This document shows, piece after piece, positions 42,947 through 51,285 of a stretch of 64,000 nucleotides of DNA (the first letter of the stretch is position 1; each line of letters begins with the position of its first letter). This stretch comes from Nesterenkonia ebinurensis (GTDB taxonomy: Bacteria > Actinomycetota > Actinomycetes > Actinomycetales > Micrococcaceae). The position numbers and the translations under genes are program-made. The notes beneath the pieces were generated by a model. The model worked only from the letters and a program-made list of their open reading frames with translations. It had not been told where the DNA came from and ran no database searches. The stretch spans positions 434,001 to 498,000 of the forward strand of contig NZ_VWNF01000011.1 of the NCBI RefSeq assembly GCF_008711175.1. The letters run 5' to 3'.

Positions 42947-43019
42947 TGGCTCCGACCGGCGTCGATCCGGTGACCTTTCGATTTTCAGTCGAACGCTCTA
43001 CCAACTGAGCTACAGAGCC
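42947..43019 (-). tRNA. tRNA-Phe (GAA)
   Basis: 73 bases on the minus strand. Acceptor stem GGCTCTG pairs with CGGAGCC, discriminator A; D-loop TAGCTCAGTTGGTAGAGC; anticodon loop CTGAAAA in TTCGACTGAAAATCGAA; T-arm GGATCGACGCC. The CCA end is not encoded. Last gene of the Glu-Asp-Phe transcript. Confidence 0.97.
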
Positions 43020-43040
43020 TGGTTCAACCAAACACTTTTG

Positions 43041-43114
43041 CGACCCTGACGGGACTTGAACCCGCGACCTCCGCCGTGACAGGGCGGCGCGCTAACCAAC
43101 TGCGCCACAGGGCC
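43041..43114 (-). tRNA. tRNA-Asp (GTC)
   Basis: 74 bases. Acceptor GGCCCTG pairs with CAGGGTC, discriminator G; D-arm GGCGCAGTTGGTTAGCGC; anticodon GTC in CCGCCCTGTCACGGCGG; T-arm CGGGTTCAAGTCCCG. Twenty-one bases separate it from tRNA-Phe. Confidence 0.97.
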
Positions 43115-43189
43115 TTGATGAAGTTGTCTGCGCCATTTGGCACGATGTGAAACCCTACCAGACGCCTCGCGTCAGCGCCACTTGATGCA

Positions 43190-43245
43190 GGGCTCAATCG
43201 CAGTGGCCAGAGCTTACGCTCTGGCTTGCTTCAATCGCCTCAAGC
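43190..43245. repeat. Dispersed palindromic repeat between tRNA-Glu and tRNA-Asp
   Basis: CCAGAGCTTACGCTCTGG forms a 7-bp stem with a 4-base loop and is flanked by CTCAATCGC and CTTCAATCGCCTCAAGCG. The flanks match the copies near and inside dnaG. It lengthens the tRNA spacer to 135 bases. Confidence 0.5.
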
Positions 43246-43249
43246 GCAG

Positions 43250-43322
43250 TACCCCCAACGGGATTCGAACCCGTGCCGCCGCCGTGAAAGGGCGGTGTCC
43301 TAGGCCGCTAGACGATGGGGGC
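43250..43322 (-). tRNA. tRNA-Glu (TTC)
   Basis: 73 bases. Acceptor GCCCCCA pairs with TGGGGGT (first pair G-U), discriminator A; D-arm TCGTCTAGCGGCCTAGGA; anticodon TTC in CGCCCTTTCACGGCG; T-arm CGGGTTCGAATCCCG. First gene of the tRNA transcript. Confidence 0.97.
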
Positions 43323-43346
43323 CCGATCCCAATGTTGGGAAGACAC

Positions 43347-43399
43347 GTTCCCGCGAGGGAACCTGTAAGAGTGTAGTTGCTGGCGCGGCACCCCGGCAA
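43347..43399 (-). promoter_or_regulatory. Promoter and leader hairpin of the tRNA cluster
   Basis: On the minus strand TTGCCG (43394-43399) and TACACT (43370-43375) with an 18-base spacer make a good sigma-70-type promoter. The leader before tRNA-Glu contains the perfect stem-loop GTTCCC-TCGC-GGGAAC (43347-43362). Confidence 0.6.
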
Positions 43400-43511
43400 G
43401 TTCAGGATTCCACGCATCCGGCAGGGATCTTTCGGTGTCCTTCAAGGAACACTGAGGTAAGTTATGGAGCATGGTTGAACGGACCATTCCTACACCACAG
43501 GAGGACAGAGC

Positions 43512-43964
43512 ATGACACAGCCACCCAACGGAGATCAGAACCCTCAGTACGGGCAGCCGCCCCAGGACCCCTCCCAGCAGTATCAGCAGCCACCGCAGGG
43601 CTACCCGCAGCAAGGATACGGCGACCAGGGGCAGCAGGGATATCAGCAGCCTCCCCAGAACTTCCCGAAGGGGGGCCCCTCTGAGCCCAATGTGTTCAGC
43701 GCACTGTTCACCCCGGACTTCTCCGCCCTGCAGGTGCAGAAGTTCGCCAAGGCGTTCCTCTACCTCATTATTGCTGTGGCCGCGCTCTGGTGGCTGAGCA
43801 GCATCATCAGCGGCATCGTCCTGGCTTCCAGCTATGGCAGCTTCGATGCGTGGAGCCTGCTGAGGCCGATCCTCTTCGGATGGATTGTCCCGGTGCTGAC
43901 CATCATCTTCGCCCGGCTGGGCCTGGAGGTCATTGTGCTGCTGTCTAAGAACGTCAAGGCCTGA
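43512..43964 (+). CDS. DUF4282 membrane protein with Gln/Pro-rich N-terminus
   Basis: 150 aa, AGGAGG seven bases before the ATG. Residues 1-55 are a low-complexity tail rich in Gln, Pro, Tyr and Gly (QQYQQPPQGYPQQG), then a domain with two membrane helices (AFLYLIIAVAALWWLSSIIS; ILFGWIVPVLTIIFARLGLE) in the DUF4282 pattern. Function unknown; the cytosolic tail resembles those of actinobacterial envelope proteins. It stands alone, convergent with xthA. Confidence 0.8.
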   Translation: MTQPPNGDQNPQYGQPPQDPSQQYQQPPQGYPQQGYGDQGQQGYQQPPQNFPKGGPSEPNVFSALFTPDFSALQVQKFAKAFLYLIIAVAALWWLSSIISGIVLASSYGSFDAWSLLRPILFGWIVPVLTIIFARLGLEVIVLLSKNVKA

Positions 43965-43992
43965 GGCCTTACCGCACTACCCGTTTCAATGG

Positions 43993-44016
43993 GGGTCTGG
44001 CCAGCTGGTCAGACCC
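43993..44016. terminator. Terminator between the DUF4282 gene and xthA
   Basis: GGGTCTGGCC/GGTCAGACCC stem (one G-T pair) around AGCT, in the 63-base gap between convergent genes. Confidence 0.6.
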
Positions 44017-44027
44017 TCATCTGCATA

Positions 44028-44834
44028 TCAGCCTGCCAGCTCCGCCACCACCGGGGCGTGGTCTGAGGCGCCTTTGCCGCGGCGTTCGTCCTTATCCACA
44101 TAGGCGTTCCGCACCCGCTGGGCCAGCGCGGGCGAGCCAAGCAGAAAGTCAATACGCATGCCTTGTCGCTTCTGGAAGCGCAGGGAGGTGTAGTCCCAGT
44201 AGGTGTAGATCCCGGGGTCCGGTGTGTGGGGCCTGACGATATCGGTCAACCCTGCCTCGATGAACTCCGCAAAGGCCTCCCGCTCAGGCTTGGTCACATG
44301 TGTCATCTGGTTCTCCTCGAAGAACTCGATGTCCCAGACGTCAGTGTCCAGCGGCGCGATGTTCCAGTCACCGGCCAGCACAAACTGCGCCTGCTGGTCC
44401 TCGGCCAACCATGATGAGGCCTGCGCGCGCAGCTGCCGCAACCAGGCCAGCTTATAGACCATATGCTCATCCTCACGGGCGCGGCCATTGGGCACATAGA
44501 GGCTCCAGACCCGCACATCTGCACAGGTGGCACCGATCGCCCGGGCCTCCTGCACCGGATCTTTGCCGTTTTTCCCAAAGGGCGGCTGATTGGTGAAGGT
44601 CCGCTCCACATCCTTCAGTCCCACCCGGGAGGCGATCGCCACCCCGTTCCACTGGTTGAACCCGAAGTGGGCCACGCTGTACCCGCTGCGTTCAAAGATC
44701 TCCCAGGGGAAGTTCTCGTCCTTGCACTTGGTCTCCTGGATAGCCAGGACGTCCACGTCTGACTTCTCCAGCCAGGCCTCCACCCGGTCAGCCCGGGCCC
44801 GCAGCGAGTTCACATTCCAGGTCGCAATCCGCAT
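44028..44834 (-). CDS. xthA: Exodeoxyribonuclease III
   Basis: 268 aa. EEP fold with MRIATWNVNSLRARADRVEA, metal-binding Glu in LAIQETKC, catalytic Tyr-Asn region VWSLYVPNG, FVLAGDWNIAP, and the C-terminal GASDHAPVVAEL. XthA removes nucleotides 3' to 5' from duplex DNA and cuts abasic sites in base-excision repair. Confidence 0.95.
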   Translation of the reverse strand: MRIATWNVNSLRARADRVEAWLEKSDVDVLAIQETKCKDENFPWEIFERSGYSVAHFGFNQWNGVAIASRVGLKDVERTFTNQPPFGKNGKDPVQEARAIGATCADVRVWSLYVPNGRAREDEHMVYKLAWLRQLRAQASSWLAEDQQAQFVLAGDWNIAPLDTDVWDIEFFEENQMTHVTKPEREAFAEFIEAGLTDIVRPHTPDPGIYTYWDYTSLRFQKRQGMRIDFLLGSPALAQRVRNAYVDKDERRGKGASDHAPVVAELAG

Positions 44835-44871
44835 GCGTTTTACGCTACCAGCCGCTCCCCGCTGATGAGCA

Positions 44872-45480
44872 TCAGATCAGGGTTCCCAGCAGCTGCAGCT
44901 GAGCGGAGTCCTCCAATGCAGAGCCAACCGCCACCACACTGACCCCCACGTCTAAGAAACTCTGGGCGTTCCTTCCGTTGAGCCCCCCCGTGGCCACAAA
45001 CTTCACGTCAGGGAACGGCCCCCTCATCAGGGAAAACCACTCAGGGCTGAGCCACCGGGCAGGGAAGGCCTTCACCCAGGTAAGGCCCAGTGCCTGGGCA
45101 GTCTGAAGTTCGGAGGGAGTGGCGATTCCGGGCAGGAACGGCATGCCAGTGTCATAGGCCTGAAGCACCAGATCGCGGTCCAGACCCGGTGAGACGAGAT
45201 AGGAGGCTCCCACCTCTTTGGCAATGTCAATCTCCTCCGGGTAGATGATGGTCCCGGCTCCAACGGACTTTCCACGGGAGGCTCCAAGAGTGACGACTTG
45301 CCGGATAGCCTCTGCATCCTCATCGTTCTGCAGTGGCAGCTCGACAGAATCAATACCCAGGTCCCAGGCGGTGGCGGCCAGTTCGAGAGAGCGCTCAACC
45401 CCCAGTCCCCGAAGAATCGCCATCACCGGTGTCTTGGCGAAAGCGGTGTCGAACCAGGCGTTATCAACAAGAGGGCTCAC
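44872..45480 (-). CDS. eda: KDPG/KHG aldolase
   Basis: 202 aa from GTG 45480, overlapping the kinase stop (GTGA). Class I aldolase residues of the KDPG family are present: Arg 24 in AILRG, Glu 47 in DSVELPLQ, GAGTIIYPEE, and the Schiff-base Lys 137 in VKAFPA. It cleaves 2-keto-3-deoxy-6-phosphogluconate to pyruvate and glyceraldehyde 3-phosphate (related enzymes also use 4-hydroxy-2-oxoglutarate). The adjacent KDG kinase supports the KDPG role. Last gene of the seven-gene operon. Confidence 0.9.
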   Translation of the reverse strand: MSPLVDNAWFDTAFAKTPVMAILRGLGVERSLELAATAWDLGIDSVELPLQNDEDAEAIRQVVTLGASRGKSVGAGTIIYPEEIDIAKEVGASYLVSPGLDRDLVLQAYDTGMPFLPGIATPSELQTAQALGLTWVKAFPARWLSPEWFSLMRGPFPDVKFVATGGLNGRNAQSFLDVGVSVVAVGSALEDSAQLQLLGTLI

Positions 45481-46385
45481 GGCGTGGCTCCGTTCTGATC
45501 AGTGAAGTCTGTAGTGGTTTGGAGGGTGAGGGCGGCTCGCTGATGTCCGGCGCGCAGGCGCTGTGCTGGTGACTTCCCGCTAAGCAGACCCGAGAGATAG
45601 CCCGCGGCGAAGGCGTCACCGGCTCCAACCGCTTCGACAACCTGTACCTGCTCGGAGGGTTCGAAAACACTGGTTCCGGCGCTGAACTCGGTGGCCCCAA
45701 GTGAACCATCCTTGACCACCAGCAGAGGAAGTTCTGGCAAGAGTTCAAGGACATCATCCGCCGTTTCAGTACCCCAGAGGGTCTCCGCCTCGTCACGACC
45801 AACAAAAACCAGGTCAGCCTGCTCTGCGAGGCGTTTCAACGATGGGGCAGCAGCTGCTGGGCTCCACAGAGGAGCCCTGTAGTTCACATCGAAGCTGATC
45901 CGTACATTGCGTTCCCGAGCAGTGTGCATTGCCTGGGCAAGGAATTCGGCAGCCGAACCGGACAGTGCAGCGGTGATCCCGGAGACATGGAGGGCTGCTG
46001 CGGAGGAGAGGTCCATGGCCACGGCGTCCTGCGCTGAGAGCAGCGAGGCAGCAGATGCTGTTCTGTAGTACAGCACTCCGTGACCAGGATCTTTGAAGTA
46101 CACACCCGTGGGAGCGGCAGCATCGAAGCAGACCGCGGAGACGTCGACTCCTCGGCCGGAGACTGTGTCAGCAACTCTCCTGCCCAGCTCATCGGCACCG
46201 AGACGACTGAACCACACCGCACGGTGACCCAGAGCGGCCAGATGCGCTGCCACGTTTGACTCGGCCCCGGCGGCGTCGAGATGAAAGAGAGTCGCCTGGC
46301 GCAACCGCTGAGTAGAGGCGGGGGTGACCAGTGCCATGGTCTCACCTGCACATAGAACGGTCCCGTTCTGCCAATCCTTGTTCAT
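45477..46385 (-). CDS. kdgK: PfkB-family sugar kinase, probable 2-keto-3-deoxygluconate kinase
   Basis: 302 aa from ATG 46385 (GGTGGAAAG upstream); a GTG at 46400 overlapping the previous stop is the alternative. Ribokinase fold: GAESNVAAHLAALGHRAVWF near the N-terminus, ISFDVNYRAPLWS, and the anion hole with catalytic Asp in VEAVGAGDAFAAGYL. With the KDPG aldolase immediately downstream, phosphorylation of KDG at O6 is the expected reaction. Other PfkB sugars cannot be excluded by sequence alone. Confidence 0.82.
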   Translation of the reverse strand: MNKDWQNGTVLCAGETMALVTPASTQRLRQATLFHLDAAGAESNVAAHLAALGHRAVWFSRLGADELGRRVADTVSGRGVDVSAVCFDAAAPTGVYFKDPGHGVLYYRTASAASLLSAQDAVAMDLSSAAALHVSGITAALSGSAAEFLAQAMHTARERNVRISFDVNYRAPLWSPAAAAPSLKRLAEQADLVFVGRDEAETLWGTETADDVLELLPELPLLVVKDGSLGATEFSAGTSVFEPSEQVQVVEAVGAGDAFAAGYLSGLLSGKSPAQRLRAGHQRAALTLQTTTDFTDQNGATP

Positions 46386-46396
46386 TCTTTCCACCT

Positions 46397-47557
46397 TCAC
46401 AGACCTTTGAAGATTCGGGTCAGCCCCTCGAGCAGCAGATGAGTCTCTGTTGCCAACGAAACCCGGATGTACCCCTCCCCGGCACTGCCGAAGGCCGTAC
46501 CGGGTGCTACTGCCACTTGTTTCTCCAGCACAGCACGACGGGCGAAGTCAGATGCCGAGTCTGTGAACCGGTGGACATCAACCCACAGGAAGAAGCTGCC
46601 CCGTGGTAAGAGATAGGAGACACCCAGCTCATCGAGAAGGTGGCAAGCAGCATCCCTGCGTTCCTGGTAGCTCTGCCGAGCGCGGAGAATGCTTCCAGAA
46701 GCATGGCGCAGTGCCGCCAGAGCAGCGTACTGCGCCGGTGCATTGACACAGGAGAGCACCGGCTCCTGCATTTTTGCCAGGACAGGACCGGTACCCTCCG
46801 GCGCTAAGACGTAGCCGACCCTCATTCCGGTCATCGAGTAGGTCTTGGAGAAGCTGAAGCAAGAGAGGACACGGCCTGTGGTGTCGAAGGCGGCCGGGCT
46901 AAGATGAGGATGTTCGAAGGTGATCGCGTCATAGCATTCGTCGGAGATCACCCAGAGGTCGTTCTTCACGGCCCACTCCAGTACCTGGACAATTGTTCTC
47001 TCATCGAAGACTGAGCCCAGGGGATTCGACGGCGTATTGAGGATGAGTAGTCTGGTCTTCGAGGTCAGCTGCCTGTCCAGTTCCTCCACGGTGGGCAGGA
47101 ACTCATTCTCTGGCGACAACCTATACGGGCGGGGCAGGCAGTTCAGCAGCTGAGCGGCCATAGCGAAGTTCGGCCAGCCGGGATCAGGCACCAGAACTTC
47201 ATCTCCTGGCCAAAGTACTGCGAGCATCGCCAGGGAGAGCGCCTGCATACCGCCAGCGGTGACGATGATGTCATCGGCAGAAGCCTGTATGGAGTTGTGG
47301 GTGCGCAGCTTATCGCCGATGGCCTCCCTGAGTTCAGGTATGCCGGCATTAGGAACATAGCTGGTATGCCCGGCGTCCAGTGCTTCATGAGCTCCTTGAA
47401 GAGCTTCGGAAGGTACCGGGAAGCTGGGTTCCCCCACATGCAGCCCGATGACCGGGGCATCGGCCTGCCAGACCAGGTCCATGACTTCGCGAATGCCCGA
47501 GCGCGGCATCGAAGTGGCGGCTTCAGATAATGCAGGTTCTCTGCTCTGGTGTGCCAA
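46397..47557 (-). CDS. Class I aminotransferase (PLP, fold type I)
   Basis: 386 aa if read from TTG 47557, which has GGAGAG nine bases upstream; an in-frame GTG at 47599 lacks a ribosome site. Aspartate-aminotransferase family motifs: GLHVGEPSFPVP, LILNTPSNPLGSVF, ISDECYDAITFEH with the PLP Asp/Tyr, and the PLP Lys in SCFSFSKTYSMTGMRVGY. It would transfer an amino group between an amino acid and a keto acid, or catalyse a PLP lyase reaction. Its role next to a D-serine dehydratase-like enzyme is unclear; it may dispose of the amino group. Confidence 0.85.
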   Translation of the reverse strand: MAHQSREPALSEAATSMPRSGIREVMDLVWQADAPVIGLHVGEPSFPVPSEALQGAHEALDAGHTSYVPNAGIPELREAIGDKLRTHNSIQASADDIIVTAGGMQALSLAMLAVLWPGDEVLVPDPGWPNFAMAAQLLNCLPRPYRLSPENEFLPTVEELDRQLTSKTRLLILNTPSNPLGSVFDERTIVQVLEWAVKNDLWVISDECYDAITFEHPHLSPAAFDTTGRVLSCFSFSKTYSMTGMRVGYVLAPEGTGPVLAKMQEPVLSCVNAPAQYAALAALRHASGSILRARQSYQERRDAACHLLDELGVSYLLPRGSFFLWVDVHRFTDSASDFARRAVLEKQVAVAPGTAFGSAGEGYIRVSLATETHLLLEGLTRIFKGL

Positions 47558-47648
47558 TAGGTAACTCTCCAAAGGTATACTTAAATAGGTTCTGATCACG
47601 TTCGAGGAGGGTGCAGAAGAACTGTGCCTCCGCCGCCGATATGCGAAA

Positions 47649-48917
47649 TTAGAAATACGTTCTGACTGCTCCGACGAGCTGGTTCTTCTCCATCAGGAGG
47701 ACAGAGCGCCATTTGTCGAACATGGTGCACGGATGCGAGAGCCCCAGCCGCACCAGATCACCTACCTTCAAAGCTGCCTGGTCCACACGGACGTAGGCGT
47801 GCTGATCATCGGTCTTGAACACCTCCGCCGAGACCTCCCGCCAAGTTCCGCGGGCGAAGACCCCAAGAACTCGGGGCAGATCGATATCGTAGGGAATGTC
47901 TCTCTTGCCCGCATCGAGAACGACAAGCCCGTCCTCTGGGGCCGAGAGCACCCGAGCGTAGGAGAACGCTGAAGGAACAAAACGAGGCCCCGTGCGGGTG
48001 CGGCCCGGCGTCACCCGCTCATAGTGTCCATGGTCATGGATGGCGAATGCACCCGAGCGAAGGATCACCTCGGTGCCAGGAACCTCCTGTGCTGAAGGTG
48101 CCAGCTGTTCTGCCACGATGTCGAACCATGCGCTGCCGCCGCAGGTAAGGATGGGACCTGCGGTCTCGTAGATATCAGACAGGTCTGTGAAGACCGCTCT
48201 GACCTTCTGCACGTAACGCGCTACGGCGGAGGCGTGGTCGCCCTCGACGGGGGCAGGAACACTGCCCTCATAGGCTGCAACACCTCGCAGCTGCAGAACT
48301 TCCGAGGCAGCGATGCGTTCGGCCACCGCCCTGGCCTCCGCCGCGGCACGGATGCCCGTGCGGCCGTGCAGGGCACCTATTTCCACGCACACCCCAAGCG
48401 GACGGTTAGCCCCAGAAGCTGTGAGCTGTTTCTCCATCAGCTCCACACCCGCCACGGAATCCGCCCAGCACACCACGTCGAAGGTCTCTGCACTGGTGAT
48501 GGACAGAGTCTCGCTCAACCACTGCAGTCCCCCCGGTGAGAGGAATTCGTTGGCCACGAGGACACGGGGGATCCCCACGTGATGGGCGACCCGCAGCTGA
48601 AAGAAGTTAGCCACAGATATTCCCCATGCCCCGGCATCCACCTGCCAGTGCCACAGGCCTGGCGCCATGGTGGTCTTACCGTGGGGGGCCAGACGAACCC
48701 CTACCTCGGTGGTCCACTCACGCATGTTCTGAAGGTTCCGTGTGAGGGCATCAACGTCCAGAATCAGGTTGGGAGTGGGCAGGTCTTCCACCGACAGCTG
48801 TACTTCGCCCTGTGCGGAGAAGGCAGGGGACCAGTGTTTGTCCAAGGGGTCCGGCTCGATGAGCCAGGGCCCCATGCTTGTCTGCCACGCTGGTACAGAG
48901 TTTTCCTGGGAGCTCAT
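47649..48917 (-). CDS. D-serine dehydratase/D-threonine aldolase-like PLP enzyme (fold type III)
   Basis: 422 aa. N-terminal alanine-racemase-like barrel with the PLP Lys at about residue 81 (APHGKTTMAPGLW), then a C-terminal beta domain with the metal-site pair in LSHPCTMFDKW (about 397-401). Members include eukaryotic-type D-serine dehydratase, D-threonine aldolase and, to my recollection, the D-glucosaminate dehydratase of Pseudomonas. Here KDG kinase, KDPG aldolase and RidA are in the same operon, so elimination of ammonia from a 2-amino-2-deoxy sugar acid to give KDG is the best-fitting reaction. That substrate is an inference. Confidence 0.8.
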   Translation of the reverse strand: MSSQENSVPAWQTSMGPWLIEPDPLDKHWSPAFSAQGEVQLSVEDLPTPNLILDVDALTRNLQNMREWTTEVGVRLAPHGKTTMAPGLWHWQVDAGAWGISVANFFQLRVAHHVGIPRVLVANEFLSPGGLQWLSETLSITSAETFDVVCWADSVAGVELMEKQLTASGANRPLGVCVEIGALHGRTGIRAAAEARAVAERIAASEVLQLRGVAAYEGSVPAPVEGDHASAVARYVQKVRAVFTDLSDIYETAGPILTCGGSAWFDIVAEQLAPSAQEVPGTEVILRSGAFAIHDHGHYERVTPGRTRTGPRFVPSAFSYARVLSAPEDGLVVLDAGKRDIPYDIDLPRVLGVFARGTWREVSAEVFKTDDQHAYVRVDQAALKVGDLVRLGLSHPCTMFDKWRSVLLMEKNQLVGAVRTYF

Positions 48918-48925
48918 GGCAGCAT

Positions 48926-49309
48926 TCAGGAGGCAGGGCGCATCGCGACGGCGTCAATCTCCACCAGGATATTCGCCAGTGTGCTGCCAACTGTGGTGCG
49001 CACCGGGAAAGGCTTAGGGAAGCGCTCACCATAGACCTTGTTGAAGCCCTGGAAATCTCGATCCAACCGTTCCAGATGGACGGTTGTCTTCACCACATCG
49101 GCGAAGGTCAGCCCGACAGCTGCCAGTGCGGTCTCTAAGTTGTTGAGCACCTGGGTCGTCTGGGCCTCGATGCCCTCTGACACCTCCCCGGTCTTCGGGT
49201 CCTGCGGACCGAAGCCGGCGGTGAACACGAAGTCCCCGGCCTCGACAACTTGACTGTACGGACCGGCCGGAGCGGGGAGTTCCTCGAGGACGTGAGCTTT
49301 CTTCATCAT
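48926..49309 (-). CDS. RidA family enamine/imine deaminase
   Basis: 127 aa (a second ATG directly follows the first; GGAAG upstream serves either). RidA features: GPYSQVVEAGDFVFTAGF, EAQTTQVLNNLETALAAVG, TTVHLERLDRDFQGFNKVYG, and PVRTTVGSTLANILVEIDAVA, which carries the Arg that binds the keto-acid carboxylate. RidA hydrolyses the enamine or imine released by PLP dehydratases. The PLP enzyme encoded 8 bases downstream should produce just such an intermediate. Confidence 0.92.
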   Translation of the reverse strand: MMKKAHVLEELPAPAGPYSQVVEAGDFVFTAGFGPQDPKTGEVSEGIEAQTTQVLNNLETALAAVGLTFADVVKTTVHLERLDRDFQGFNKVYGERFPKPFPVRTTVGSTLANILVEIDAVAMRPAS

Positions 49310-49353
49310 GATCTTCCTTTCGGGTCAGTGGTAGGACTTTCAGGGGTAGGTGG

Positions 49354-50058
49354 TCAGTCAAAACGCTCGACTTCTGTGACGATTTCGTATCGGTCAGCGC
49401 GGTAAAAGGAATCGGCCAGATAGAGCGGCTCCGCCTTGCTGTCACGGAACGTATGCTTAACCCGCAGTGCCGGCGCGTCCGCGGAACTGCCCAACAGAGC
49501 AGCCACCTTCCGAGGGAACAAGGCGGCCGAGGTGTGCCGGGTCGCGCTCACCGGGGCGGCACCTTGACTGCGCAGGGCGGCGTGTATGGACTGCTCATAG
49601 TCGGAGGCTGAAAGTGCGCTGGCAAGCTGAGGCGGAAGATAGACCGTCTCGTGGCAGATTGCCTCCTCCGCTCCGTAGCGCAGACGCTCGGCTCGGACCA
49701 GCGCCGCACCAGGACCAAGCCCAAATTCCCGGGACTGCTCCGTGGTGGAGGTGACTTCGTCCAGGCGAACCAGACGGGTCGAGGCGGGGATGCCCCGGGC
49801 ATGCATGTCTTCGGTGAAGGAGGTGAGCTGCTGATTCTTGGTGACCCGAGGCCGCTGCACGAAGGTTCCGCGGCCAGGGCTGCGGGTAACAACCATGTTC
49901 TCGTTGAGCCGCTCAAGCGCCTGGCGCACAGTCATCCGGCTGACGCTGAATTCCTCAGCCAAGATCTTCTCTGGAGGCAGCCGTGTGCCCGGCGGGAGGC
50001 TGGCGCACCGCTCGGCCAACTCCTCTGCTATGCGTTCGTACTTGGGGGCAGGGGTCAT
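49354..50058 (-). CDS. GntR/HutC-family regulator (UTRA domain)
   Basis: 234 aa. Winged helix at 1-70 (YERIAEELAERCASLPPGTRL, ILAEEFSVSRMTVRQALERL, RSPGRGTFVQRP), followed by a UTRA effector domain (TSFTEDMHARGIPASTRL, YGAEEAICHETVYLP, KVAALLGSSADAPALRVKHT). HutC-type regulators such as NagR and DasR recognise GTCTAGAC-like sites and respond to phosphorylated amino sugars or related compounds. Such sites lie at 51287 and 51354. Its ATG overlaps the M20 gene stop (ATGA). It probably represses both divergent operons until inducer is present. Confidence 0.92.
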   Translation of the reverse strand: MTPAPKYERIAEELAERCASLPPGTRLPPEKILAEEFSVSRMTVRQALERLNENMVVTRSPGRGTFVQRPRVTKNQQLTSFTEDMHARGIPASTRLVRLDEVTSTTEQSREFGLGPGAALVRAERLRYGAEEAICHETVYLPPQLASALSASDYEQSIHAALRSQGAAPVSATRHTSAALFPRKVAALLGSSADAPALRVKHTFRDSKAEPLYLADSFYRADRYEIVTEVERFD

Positions 50059-51236
50059 ATAACTCTCTCCTGCAAATAGTTTTCGGCCAGAGCCTGGTAG
50101 AGGTCAACTGACTGATAGAGCTGGTCCACGCCTACACACTCATTGGGGCCATGAGCCACGCTGAGCCAACCAGGACCCAGACTGGTGACTGTCGGGATTC
50201 CGGCCTGGCGCATGAAGTATGTAGCGTCTGTTCCACCAGGGTATCCCCTGAAGTTCAAGTTCTTACCGAGGACCTGCGCCGCCGCACGCTGACAGGCTTC
50301 CACCACGTCATGGCCGGGATCAAGCTCAATTCCTGGCATCCAGCCAAGAGATCCAGGGCGGTACTGGACCTCCACGTGGGCGCTGTCTCCAGCTATCTGA
50401 TCCACCACGTCTTGGATTTCTTGCTTGACCACCGTCTCGTCCATGCCCGGGGCAAGCCGAAGCTCAATACCGATCCGGCAGTGTCCCGGCCAGGTTCCGA
50501 AGGCAACACCGCCTTCGACCAGCATGCCAGGATTGACCGTCACCTCGCAGGGAACAGCTCCCGGATGACTGACAGTGGGGCTGAAGCTCTCAAACGCCTT
50601 CAGCAGGTCTGCGGCCACCAGAACGGCGTTCCTGCCCAAAGCTGGTGAGAGCCCACTGTGCCCCTGCTTGGTCCAGATCTCGAGCTCCACACAGCAGATG
50701 CCCCGTGAGACGAGATGTAGAGCTTCCCAGGGCTCTTCCACCCCGCTGGGTTCACAAATCACCATGGCATCGATCTCCGGCAAGAGGTTCTGCTCGGTGA
50801 GCGCCTGCGCACCGGCGCCTGAGCCCTGTTCCTCATCCGCTGTCAGAACTGCACTCAGTTTTCCCGCCCCTGGTCCCTGACTGTATCGCTGGAGTGCCAG
50901 CAGGGAGGCAGCTACAGCACCTTTCATATCAGAGCTGCCAAGGCCATATGCCAGGTTCCCGATGGTGGTGAGCGTGAACGGGTCAGTCTGCCACTGATCT
51001 GCTGCATCGCCGATCGGTTTAGTGTCCACGTGTCCGGAGAGGGCAAGATGCCTGCCTGGCCCTTTGTCGACGGTCACCACTAAGTTTGGCCGACCAGCCA
51101 CAGGCTCGATGCGTTGAAAGGGGAGGTTGAGCTCACGGCAGAGGTCCTCCAGCCGATCTACCACGGCCTGCTCCCCCACTCCAGGGTTGGAGGAGTCAAT
51201 CGCGACAAGCTCCGCGGTCAATGACAAGACATCCAC
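50055..51236 (-). CDS. M20-family metallohydrolase (ArgE/DapE type deacylase)
   Basis: 393 aa from GTG 51236 (GGAG five bases upstream). The frame is open further upstream, but that extension lacks a ribosome site and covers the operator region. Zinc ligands of the M20 family: HVDTKPIG (His 69, Asp 71), SSDMKGAV (Asp), and TADEEQGSG with the catalytic Glu pair. Relatives remove N-acyl groups from amino acids. In this operon, deacetylation of an N-acyl amino-sugar acid before the PLP step is a plausible role. First gene of the minus-strand operon. Confidence 0.88.
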   Translation of the reverse strand: MDVLSLTAELVAIDSSNPGVGEQAVVDRLEDLCRELNLPFQRIEPVAGRPNLVVTVDKGPGRHLALSGHVDTKPIGDAADQWQTDPFTLTTIGNLAYGLGSSDMKGAVAASLLALQRYSQGPGAGKLSAVLTADEEQGSGAGAQALTEQNLLPEIDAMVICEPSGVEEPWEALHLVSRGICCVELEIWTKQGHSGLSPALGRNAVLVAADLLKAFESFSPTVSHPGAVPCEVTVNPGMLVEGGVAFGTWPGHCRIGIELRLAPGMDETVVKQEIQDVVDQIAGDSAHVEVQYRPGSLGWMPGIELDPGHDVVEACQRAAAQVLGKNLNFRGYPGGTDATYFMRQAGIPTVTSLGPGWLSVAHGPNECVGVDQLYQSVDLYQALAENYLQERVI

Positions 51237-51285
51237 ACTGGCTCCGTTCTTCAGGTACCGGACATGTAACCGGACTGTAACAAAA

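Noticed and set aside
43190-43245. CRISPR array or fragments
   Set aside because: The short repeats in the window are dispersed and irregular, with no regular spacers and no cas genes.
42947-43322. Genomic island inserted at the tRNA cluster
   Set aside because: No integrase, attachment-site repeat of a tRNA 3' end, or change of gene type was seen next to the tRNAs.
44872-45480. 4-hydroxy-2-oxoglutarate aldolase of a hydroxyproline pathway
   Set aside because: The family can do this, but the overlapping sugar kinase fits KDPG better, and no proline racemase-like or hydroxyproline oxidase gene is present.
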